From the NCBI RefSeq assembly GCF_901827155.1, contig NZ_LR594659.1:2728001-2792000 (forward strand): DNA of 64,000 nt, written 5' to 3'. Below the pieces are notes generated by a model, which was given only the letters and a program-made list of their open reading frames with translations, did not search any database and had not been told where the DNA came from. Source of the DNA: Variovorax sp. PBL-H6. GTDB taxonomy: Bacteria; Pseudomonadota; Gammaproteobacteria; Burkholderiales; Burkholderiaceae_C. This document shows positions 54,518-61,172 of this stretch, in pieces (position 1 is the stretch's first letter; every line of letters begins with the position of its first letter). A program made the position numbers and the translations under genes.

Positions 54518-55312
54518 TCAGATCAGATTGCGCATCGCCTGCGCCGTTTCGCGCAAGACCGGGAGCACGCGGGCGACCGCGTCCTCGCTGCTTTCGTGGC
54601 CCATCGGCATGGTGATGTTGAGCGCGCCCACCAGTTCCCCGCGCCGATCGCGCAGCGGCACCGCGATGCCGCGCGAGTTGAGGTCGAGTTGCTGCTCCGA
54701 CAGCGCCCAGCCTTGCGCGCGGATGCGTGCAAGCTCCAGCTTCATGCGCTCCTTGCTGGCAATGGTGTGCGAGGTGAAGACGGTGAGCTCGTGCGTGGTC
54801 AGCCACAGGCTGCGCTCCTCGTCGCTGCGCATCGCCAGCATCAACATGCCCGATGCAGTGACCTGCGCTGGCACCCGGGCGCCGAGGACGTAGCCTGTGC
54901 TCATGCTGCGGTTGGGGCCGTTGCGTGCGATGTAGACCACCTCGTCGCCGTCCATCACGCTGAGGTAGGCGATTTCATGCGTACCGGCCGCCACGCGCTG
55001 CAGGAAGGGCTGCACGATGCGCGGGAGCCGAGCCGATTCCAGGTACGACTGGCCCAGGCGAAGCACCCGCGGCGTCAGCCAGAACAGCTTCCCGTCGCCC
55101 GCCACGTAGCCCATGTGCTGCAGCGTGAGAAGGTAGCGCCGGGCGGCCGTGCGCGTCATGCCGGTTCGCTGGCCCGCCTCGCTTGCCGTCATCCGCGGAT
55201 GGGCATCGTCGAACGCCTCGATGATCGATACGCCGCGTTCGAGGCCTGCAATCCAGTCGCGCTTGTCGAGTCCGGCGAGGGCAGGGGAGGCATCTGGGTC
55301 GTCAGTGGTCAT
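54518..55312 (-). CDS. IclR-family regulator, PcaR/PcaU/PobR type
   Basis: The 264-residue protein starts MTTDDPDASPALAGLDKRDW. KRDWIAGLERGVSIIEAFDD and the helix-turn-helix (MTASEAGQRTGMTRTAARRY) match the Pca regulon class of IclR proteins, followed by the effector domain (GARVPAQVTASGMLMLA; SRGIAVPLRDRRGELVGALN). Such proteins activate protocatechuate/beta-ketoadipate genes with an aromatic or adipate-type inducer. It is divergent from the catabolic operon, and the 160-bp gap contains a sequence close to the known PcaR consensus. Longer upstream starts (to 55498) would overlap that region. Confidence 0.92.
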   Translation of the reverse strand: MTTDDPDASPALAGLDKRDWIAGLERGVSIIEAFDDAHPRMTASEAGQRTGMTRTAARRYLLTLQHMGYVAGDGKLFWLTPRVLRLGQSYLESARLPRIVQPFLQRVAAGTHEIAYLSVMDGDEVVYIARNGPNRSMSTGYVLGARVPAQVTASGMLMLAMRSDEERSLWLTTHELTVFTSHTIASKERMKLELARIRAQGWALSEQQLDLNSRGIAVPLRDRRGELVGALNITMPMGHESSEDAVARVLPVLRETAQAMRNLI

Positions 55313-55333
55313 TGGGGACAAACCCTGGATTCG

Positions 55334-55352
55334 TTCGATGATCGATCGTGCT
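55334..55352. promoter_or_regulatory. candidate PcaR-type operator between IclR gene and catabolic operon
   Basis: GTTCGATGATCGATCGTGC resembles the published PcaR-type consensus GTTCGATAATCGCAC in its first twelve positions. It shares the 13-base core TCGATGATCGATC with the palindrome at 52477-52501. It stands 21 bp before the IclR start and about 120 bp before the first dehydrogenase gene, suitable for autoregulation plus operon control. A weaker related string (GATGATCG) follows near 55359. Confidence 0.6.
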
Positions 55353-55386
55353 CGGGTGATGATCGCGCCATTCTGCGGTCTTCCCC

Positions 55387-55415
55387 TTGGGTTGTGCAAG
55401 CCGGCGCCGTACATT
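55387..55415 (+). promoter_or_regulatory. weak sigma70-like promoter for the catabolic operon
   Basis: TTGGGT (55387-55392) and TACATT (55410-55415) are separated by 17 bp, 58 bp before the first dehydrogenase start. Each box matches the consensus only partly, as expected for a promoter needing an activator. The IclR site lies upstream of it. Confidence 0.35.
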
Positions 55416-55472
55416 AGCGGCGCTCCACGGTAATTTGCGCGATAGCCGAACCACAGCGAGCCAGACCCAGCC

Positions 55473-56396
55473 ATGTTTCCTTCCATCGCAGGCAGCACCG
55501 ACCTTTACCTGATCCCGGGCGATCCGGTGACCAACGTGCGCCTGCCGCGCATGTTCAACGCCGTCTTCGAGCGCTTCGGCATCGACGCCGTGATGGCGCC
55601 GGTGCAGGTCGCGACGCGCGACTTCGCCGTCTTCGTCAAGGCGGCCTTCCTCGCGAAGAACGTGCGCGGCATGGTGATCGCGCCGCCGCACAAGCCGCTG
55701 GCAGTGGACCTGCTCGATGGCGCGGGCCTGTTCGGCCGGGTGGCTGGCTCGGTCAACGTGGTCAAGCGCATCGCCAACGGCGAGCTCGAGGGCGACCTGT
55801 TCGACGGCGAAGGCCTGGTGGGTGCGCTGGACCACTACAACATCCCGTTCCGCGGCAAGCGTGTGCTGATCCTGGGCGCCGGCGTCAGCGCGGCGGCCAT
55901 CGGCGTCGCGCTGGCCGAGGGCGGCACGGTCGACGGTGCCGAGCACATCGCCTTCCACGACATCTCGGCCGGCAAGGCCGCGGGTGTCGCCGCCAAGCTC
56001 GACGCCTTCTTCGACGCCACCACGGTCGCGGTCGACAGCAGCGACCCTGCGGGCTACGACCTCGTCATCAACGCCACGCCGCTGGGCCTGAAAGAGGACG
56101 ACGCTCTTCCGGTCGACGTGGCGCGCCTGGACGCGCACGCGGCGCTGTTCGACATCCTGCTGCGCAACCAGCCGACGCCGCTGGTGCGCGCGGCCCGCGC
56201 CCGCGGCCTCAACGCCCAGGCCGGCTTCGAGATGCTGATCCAGCAGATGCCGTACTACCTCGATTTCTTCGGTCGCGCAGCCGCGGCGCATGGGGTGCGC
56301 GAGGACGCGCGCTTCCTGCGCGAGCTGATCTATCCCCAGGCGATGGCGGCGGAGATCGACTCGCCCCAGCGGTATCACTCCGACAGCGTGGCTTGA
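55473..56396 (+). CDS. shikimate/quinate dehydrogenase-like protein (variant 1)
   Basis: The 307-residue protein has the AroE fold: catalytic-type Lys in APPHKPLAVDLLD, NADP/NAD Rossmann block VLILGAGVSAAAIGVALAE and INATPLGL. The usual TMPHK sequence is altered to APPHK and the substrate-binding Ser motif near the N-terminus is changed (DPVTNVRLPRMF). It is longer than biosynthetic AroE (about 272). In this setting it probably oxidises quinate or shikimate catabolically to the dehydro acid. It is the first gene of the operon; no strong Shine-Dalgarno is seen. Confidence 0.85.
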   Translation: MFPSIAGSTDLYLIPGDPVTNVRLPRMFNAVFERFGIDAVMAPVQVATRDFAVFVKAAFLAKNVRGMVIAPPHKPLAVDLLDGAGLFGRVAGSVNVVKRIANGELEGDLFDGEGLVGALDHYNIPFRGKRVLILGAGVSAAAIGVALAEGGTVDGAEHIAFHDISAGKAAGVAAKLDAFFDATTVAVDSSDPAGYDLVINATPLGLKEDDALPVDVARLDAHAALFDILLRNQPTPLVRAARARGLNAQAGFEMLIQQMPYYLDFFGRAAAAHGVREDARFLRELIYPQAMAAEIDSPQRYHSDSVA

Positions 56397-56415
56397 GCAC
56401 CGCGCCCCTTGCACC

Positions 56416-57270
56416 ATGGCCATCTCCATCGACCGCTTCGGCTTCAACACCGTCACGATGGGCGGCGACCTGGGCCACAAGCTGGAATGCATGAAGGCTG
56501 CGGGCTTCGCAGGCGTCGAACTGTGGGCGCGCGACCTGATCGCCCATCCGGCCGGGGTCGAGAAGGCGGCCGAGCTGGTGAAGGCCAGCGGCCTCAAGGT
56601 CACGGACTTCCAGCCGCTTCGCGATTTCGAATGCGCACCGGAGGCCATGCGCCCGCACCGCCTCGAAATGGCGCGCGAGCAACTGCGCCAGATGGCGTTG
56701 GTCGGCACCGATCTGCTGCTGGTGTGTTCCACCACGTCGCCGCTGGCCATCGACGACCCCGAGCGCGCGGCCGAGGACCTGCGCACGCTCGCCACGCTGG
56801 CAACGCCGCTGGGCATCCGCATCTGCTACGAGGCGCTGTCGTGGGGCCGCCATGTGAACCGCTGGCACCAGGCCTGGGATATCGTGCGGCGCTGCAATCG
56901 CCAGAACGTGGGCCTGAACCTCGACAGCTTCCACATGTCGGTGCACGGCGACGACACGCCCGAGACGCTGGCGCAACTGGCCCAGGTGCCGGTCGACAAG
57001 ATCTTCCTGGTGCAATTGGCCGACTATTTTTTCGAGTACAGCGACCGGCAGGCCGACATGATCGAGCTGGCGCGCCACCAGCGCCTGTTCCCGGGCGAAG
57101 GCCTGCACGACGTGCGCGACCTGGTGCAGCTGCTCGAGCAGAAGGGCTACCGCGGCCACTACACCTTCGAGGTGTTCAACGACGACTACGTGAATTCCGA
57201 CCCCATGGTGGTTGCGCAACGCGGCATGAAGAGCGCACGCTGGATTGGCGAGTCCGTCATCGGCGCGTAG
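56416..57270 (+). CDS. TIM-barrel sugar isomerase-like protein, candidate 3-dehydroshikimate dehydratase
   Basis: The 284-residue protein belongs to the AP-endonuclease-2 / xylose-isomerase-like TIM barrel family. Metal-ligand-bearing strands are ICYEALSWGRHVNRW (Glu), VGLNLDSFHMSV (Asp, His) and YTFEVFNDDY (Glu). Its length matches single-domain dehydratases of the AsbF/QuiC type, which turn 3-dehydroshikimate into protocatechuate. The genes around it (two AroE-like dehydrogenases, pcaBCD) make this the most reasonable role. A hydroxypyruvate isomerase-like function cannot be excluded from sequence alone. Confidence 0.8.
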   Translation: MAISIDRFGFNTVTMGGDLGHKLECMKAAGFAGVELWARDLIAHPAGVEKAAELVKASGLKVTDFQPLRDFECAPEAMRPHRLEMAREQLRQMALVGTDLLLVCSTTSPLAIDDPERAAEDLRTLATLATPLGIRICYEALSWGRHVNRWHQAWDIVRRCNRQNVGLNLDSFHMSVHGDDTPETLAQLAQVPVDKIFLVQLADYFFEYSDRQADMIELARHQRLFPGEGLHDVRDLVQLLEQKGYRGHYTFEVFNDDYVNSDPMVVAQRGMKSARWIGESVIGA

Positions 57271-57283
57271 CTGACAAGAAAAC

Positions 57284-58138
57284 ATGAGCTTCGCACACAT
57301 GATGACCATCTCCGGCAAGACAACCCTCATCGCGCACGTCGGCTATCCGACCGAGAGCTTCAAGGCGCCGATGATCTACAACCCCTGGTTCGAGGCGCGC
57401 GGCATCGATGCGCTCGTCGTGCCCATGGGCGTGAAGCCCGACGACTACGAGGCCTTCTTTCCCTTGCTGTTCCGCATGAGCAACATCCGCGGCGCGCTGG
57501 TGACCATGCCGCACAAGGTCACGACCATGGCGCTGGTCGACACGCTCACGCCGGCGGCGAAGATCGCGGGCGCCTGCAACGCGGTGCGCAAGGACGCGGA
57601 CGGCCGGCTGGTCGGCGACCAGTTCGACGGCGCCGGCTTCGTGCGCGGCGTGCAGCGCAAGGGCTGCAGGCTGGAAGGCGCGCGTGTGCTGGTCTCGGGG
57701 AGCGGGGGCGTGGGCTCAGCCATCGCGGCTTCGCTGGCCGAGGCCGGGGTGGCCGAGCTCTCGGTCTTCGACACGCGCGCCGAGTCGGCCGAGGCGCTTG
57801 GCGAACGGCTGAAGGCGCACTACCCCGCGCTGCGCGTGGCTACCGGCTCCAAGGACCCGGCGGGGCACGACCTGGTGGTCAATGCCACTCCGCTGGGCAT
57901 GAAGGTGGACGATCCGCTACCCTTCGATGTCGAGCGGATCGCACCCTCGACCTTCGTCGGCGAGGTCGTGATGAAATCCGAGTACACGCCGCTCCTGCGT
58001 GCGGCCCGCGACAAGGGCTGTGCGGTCCAGGTCGGCACCGACATGCTGTTCGAAATGATCCCCGCCTACCTCGAGTTCTTCGGCTACGGCAGCGCCACGC
58101 CGGACGAGCTGCGGGCGACTGCGCGGGTGGCTTATTGA
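57284..58138 (+). CDS. shikimate/quinate dehydrogenase-like protein (variant 2)
   Basis: The 284-residue AroE-type protein keeps the canonical GALVTMPHK (catalytic Lys), the Asp block GDQFDGAGFVRG, the Rossmann motif VLVSGSGGVGSAIAASLAEA and VVNATPLGM. The N-terminal substrate motif is again divergent (GYPTESFKAPMIYNPW). It is clearly a different paralogue from the gene at 55473. A division of labour between quinate and shikimate, or NAD versus NADP, is plausible but unproven. ATG 57284 was used; ATG 57302 is an alternative. It starts 13 bp after the TIM-barrel gene. Confidence 0.87.
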   Translation: MSFAHMMTISGKTTLIAHVGYPTESFKAPMIYNPWFEARGIDALVVPMGVKPDDYEAFFPLLFRMSNIRGALVTMPHKVTTMALVDTLTPAAKIAGACNAVRKDADGRLVGDQFDGAGFVRGVQRKGCRLEGARVLVSGSGGVGSAIAASLAEAGVAELSVFDTRAESAEALGERLKAHYPALRVATGSKDPAGHDLVVNATPLGMKVDDPLPFDVERIAPSTFVGEVVMKSEYTPLLRAARDKGCAVQVGTDMLFEMIPAYLEFFGYGSATPDELRATARVAY

Positions 58139-58167
58139 AATGAAACGCACACCCCGGCTTGCCGACC

Positions 58168-59379
58168 ATGAGTATCTTTGAGGGCTTCCTCTCCACTTCC
58201 GAAACCCTGGCCGTCTTCAGCGACCACGCGTTCGTCGCCGCCATGCTGCGCTTCGAGTCCGCGCTGGCGAATGCGCAGGCGGCCGAGGGCCTGATTCCCG
58301 ATTCGGCCGCGCGCTCCATCGTCGGGAGCTGCAAGGTCGAGCTCTTCGACGTTGCCAAGATCGTGCGCGAGAGCGGGCGCGCCGGCAGCGTCGCGATTCC
58401 GCTGGTCAAGAGCCTCAAGGAGGCGGTCGGGCTCTTCAATGCCGATGCCGTGCCATTCGTGCATTTCGGCAGCACCAGCCAGGACGTGATCGACAGCGCG
58501 ATGGCCCTGGTCACGCGCGAGGCCGTGGCGCTGGTCGAAGCGGACCTGCGCAAGGCCGCGCAGGCGCTGCTGGTGCACGCGAAGCAGCACGCGGCCACCC
58601 CGATCCTCGCGCGCACCTTGATGCAGCCGGCTTCGGTGACCAGCTTCGGCCTCAAGTGCGCGGGCTGGGCCGCACCGCTGGTGCGCAGGCAGGCGCGGCT
58701 GTCCGAGGCGGCGCGCCGCGCGCTCAACGTCCAGCTCGGTGGCGCCGTCGGGACGCTCGCGCAAATGAAAGGGCAGGGGCCGGCGGTGCGCCGCCGCATG
58801 GCGCGGGACCTGGGCCTGGGCGATCCCGGCCAGACTTGGCACACGCAGCGCGACGAATGGGTCGCGCTCGGCTGCGAGCTGGGCCTGATGGTCGGCAGCC
58901 TCGGGAAGATCGCGAAAGACATCGCCCTCATGGGCCAATACGAGGTCGGCGAAGTGGCCGAGCCCAGCGAACCCGGCAGGGGCGGCTCCTCCGCCATGCC
59001 GCACAAGCGCAATCCGGTGGCCTCGATGGTCGCCTTGGCTGCCGCGCAGCGCGCACCGCAACGCGTTGCCGCGCTGCTGGGCGCGATGCCGCAGGAGCAC
59101 GAGCGCGCATTGGGCGCCTGGCAGGCCGAGCTGGGCGAGTGGCCGCAACTGCTGATGTGCGCCCACGGCAGCGTGCGCGCCTTGGCCGGGGCCTTGCCCG
59201 GCCTGCAGATCGATGCCGCGCGCATGCGTGGCAACATCGAGCGGCTGCGCGCCGAGCTGCCGGGCGAGGCCGCAGACGAATGGTTCGATCCGGCCATGGC
59301 CGGCGCGGCCTCCACCATCGCGCTGGAGCAGGTGCATGTCCTGCAGGACCAGCTCAACGAACGGAACACGCAACGATGA
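58168..59379 (+). CDS. pcaB: 3-carboxy-cis,cis-muconate cycloisomerase
   Basis: The 403-residue fumarase/aspartase-superfamily protein starts MSIFEGFLSTSETLAVFSDH. It has VHFGSTSQDVIDSAMALV and the superfamily signature GRGGSSAMPHKRNPVASM near residues 272-289. It converts 3-carboxymuconate, the ring-opening product of protocatechuate 3,4-dioxygenase, to 4-carboxymuconolactone. Length is slightly shorter than Pseudomonas PcaB (about 450). The stop overlaps the pcaC start (ATGA). Confidence 0.94.
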   Translation: MSIFEGFLSTSETLAVFSDHAFVAAMLRFESALANAQAAEGLIPDSAARSIVGSCKVELFDVAKIVRESGRAGSVAIPLVKSLKEAVGLFNADAVPFVHFGSTSQDVIDSAMALVTREAVALVEADLRKAAQALLVHAKQHAATPILARTLMQPASVTSFGLKCAGWAAPLVRRQARLSEAARRALNVQLGGAVGTLAQMKGQGPAVRRRMARDLGLGDPGQTWHTQRDEWVALGCELGLMVGSLGKIAKDIALMGQYEVGEVAEPSEPGRGGSSAMPHKRNPVASMVALAAAQRAPQRVAALLGAMPQEHERALGAWQAELGEWPQLLMCAHGSVRALAGALPGLQIDAARMRGNIERLRAELPGEAADEWFDPAMAGAASTIALEQVHVLQDQLNERNTQR

Positions 59380-59813
59380 CCGCATCCTCCCCGCCTGCCG
59401 GCGACTACGAAGCCGGCCTCCTCAACCGCCGCCGCATCCTCGGCGATGCCTGGGTCGACAAGTCCCTGGCCAACCGCAACGCCTTCAACAGCGAGTTCCA
59501 GGAACTGATCACGCGCCACGCGTGGAACGACATCTGGGGCCGCCCGGCGCTGGGCGACAAGACGCGGCGCTTCATGGTGCTGTCGATGATGCTGGGCACG
59601 CATGCCTACGAGGAGTTCGCGATGCACATGCGCGCGGCGCTCGACGGCCCGCCCGAGTCGCGGCTGACGCCCGAGGAAATCAAGGAAGTGATCATGATGG
59701 CCGCCATCTACTGCGGCGTGCCGGTGGCCAACCATGCCTTCGGGATCGCCACGGGCATCCTTCGCGAGAAGGGCCTGCTCCAGGAAGAAGGCAAGAAGGA
59801 AGACATGGCATGA
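59376..59813 (+). CDS. pcaC: 4-carboxymuconolactone decarboxylase
   Basis: The 145-residue protein of the AhpD-like CMD family reads NRRRILGDAWVDKSLANRNA, then ITRHAWNDIWGRPALGDKTR and YCGVPVANHAFGIATGIL. It decarboxylates 4-carboxymuconolactone to beta-ketoadipate enol-lactone. It is coupled by ATGA overlaps to both pcaB and pcaD. Length is typical (about 130-150). Confidence 0.94.
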   Translation: MTASSPPAGDYEAGLLNRRRILGDAWVDKSLANRNAFNSEFQELITRHAWNDIWGRPALGDKTRRFMVLSMMLGTHAYEEFAMHMRAALDGPPESRLTPEEIKEVIMMAAIYCGVPVANHAFGIATGILREKGLLQEEGKKEDMA

Positions 59814-60574
59814 GTCGACTGAACGTGCTGCGCGAGGGCGAGGGGCCCATCGTCGTATTGAGCCATGCTCTCGGCTGCGACCTGCACATGTGGGATGGCG
59901 TGGCCGAGGTGCTGGCGCGGGCCCACACGGTGCTGCGCTACGACCATCGCAACCATGGCGGCTCGGAGGTGGTGCCGGGCCCCGTCACGATGCAGGCGTT
60001 GGCCGACGACGCGGCCGCGCTGATCGGGCGCGAGGCCGGGGGCGAGCCCGTGCATTTCGTCGGCCTGTCGATGGGCGGCATGACGGCACAGGCGCTCGCG
60101 CCGAAGCACCCGCAGTTGCTGCGCAGCGTGGTGATCGCGAACTCTTCGGCGTACTACCCCGACCGCGCACCGTGGCGCACGCGCGTCGAGACGGTGCAGG
60201 CGCAGGGTGTGGCGGCTATTGCGACGGGGGCAGTCGCGCGCTGGCTCACACCCGCCTATGCGACCACGCCGGAGGGCACGGAAGCCGCGCGCCGGCTGCA
60301 CGCAACGCTGGCTGCCACCGACGCGGCCGGCTATATCGCCAGCTGCGAGGCCGTGGCGGCCATCGACTTTCGCGAAAGCAACCGAAGCATCCGGACGCCG
60401 TCGCTGGTGATTGCCGGCGACCGGGACGAGGCGACGCCGCCCTCGATGTCCGAGGCCATCGCGGAGGCGATTCCCGGCGCGAAGCTGGCCCGCATCGATG
60501 CCGCGCACCTCAGCGCGGTCGAGCGGCCGGTGGAGTTCGCGCAGTTGCTGATCGACTTCTGGCGCAGCCTTTGA
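59810..60574 (+). CDS. pcaD: 3-oxoadipate enol-lactonase
   Basis: The 254-residue alpha/beta hydrolase has the nucleophile elbow GLSMGGM, acid residue in AGDRDEATPPS and catalytic His in DAAHLSAVE. The N-terminal VVLSHALGCDLHMWDGVAEV carries the oxyanion-hole region. It opens beta-ketoadipate enol-lactone to beta-ketoadipate. It is last in the operon; pcaGH, pcaIJ and pcaF are not in the window. Confidence 0.93.
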   Translation: MSRLNVLREGEGPIVVLSHALGCDLHMWDGVAEVLARAHTVLRYDHRNHGGSEVVPGPVTMQALADDAAALIGREAGGEPVHFVGLSMGGMTAQALAPKHPQLLRSVVIANSSAYYPDRAPWRTRVETVQAQGVAAIATGAVARWLTPAYATTPEGTEAARRLHATLAATDAAGYIASCEAVAAIDFRESNRSIRTPSLVIAGDRDEATPPSMSEAIAEAIPGAKLARIDAAHLSAVERPVEFAQLLIDFWRSL

Positions 60575-60598
60575 CGGATTGATGGGCTGACGGCTCCT

Positions 60599-60626
60599 GG
60601 AACCCTGGAGTCTTTCGCGTTACTCA
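60599..60626 (+). promoter_or_regulatory. ECF/HrpL-box-like promoter upstream of the type III chaperone gene
   Basis: GGAACC (60599-60604) is followed after 15 bases by TTACTCA (60620-60626). The published hrp box is GGAACC-N15/16-CCACNNA, so the -35 is perfect and the -10 matches at the A, C and last A only. The GGAAC core is also common to other ECF sigma factors. A CCCCTT/AAGGGG hairpin (60637-60652) lies between the box and the chaperone start. No sigma factor gene is visible in this window. Confidence 0.4.
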
Positions 60627-60683
60627 GGCAGCAGTACCCCTTTTTGAAGGGGGGTGCACCGTTTCACTGCCGGAGTCACGCTT

Positions 60684-61160
60684 GTGAGCTTTCATTTCGA
60701 TCCCCAGTACATCAGCCAGCGCCTCGGCGAGGTCGGTCCCGATGCCGAGAACCTTTCGGTCATCGTCCGGGATGACGATTCCACCTGGACCCTTGCCTTT
60801 GAGAGCGAGGTCACCGTTCTCATCCTCGCCGAATGGGCCGAGGAGCCCGCGCGCCTCGTCCTGAGCGCCGACATCGGCACGCCGCCGGAGGGCCGCGCGG
60901 CCCAGGTGCACAAGACTGCGCTGTCCTACAACACGCTGTGGCGCGACACCGGGGGCGCCCGTATCGGCATGGGGGGTGAGGAAGGGGGCCTGCTCCTCGT
61001 GCGCGAGCTGGACCCGGACAGCGTCCAGGGCGGCGAGTTCGCGGGCGTCCTCGAACAGTTTGCGGCGGTCGCGCAGTGGTGGGAAGGCTACGTCACCGCC
61101 GAAGAGATCGCCATACCCGCATCAGCCCCTGCCATGGCGCAGATGGCGGCTCGAATCTAA
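60684..61160 (+). CDS. type III secretion chaperone, CesT/Tir class (class I)
   Basis: The 158-residue acidic protein starts at GTG 60684 (GGAG eight bases upstream; GTG 60654 is an alternative). It begins VSFHFDPQYISQRLGEVGPD and has the family-typical beta strands TWTLAFESEVTVLILAEW, then YNTLWRDTGGARIGM-GGEEGGLLLVRELD and a terminal helix EFAGVLEQFAAVAQWWEGYV. Class I chaperones bind the N-terminal region of one or a few effectors and keep them export-ready. The gene directly downstream, 12 bp away, is the natural client. Its GC-rich codon use is like the host's, unlike its neighbour. Confidence 0.8.
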   Translation: MSFHFDPQYISQRLGEVGPDAENLSVIVRDDDSTWTLAFESEVTVLILAEWAEEPARLVLSADIGTPPEGRAAQVHKTALSYNTLWRDTGGARIGMGGEEGGLLLVRELDPDSVQGGEFAGVLEQFAAVAQWWEGYVTAEEIAIPASAPAMAQMAARI

Positions 61161-61172
61161 GGAGAAGAGTCA

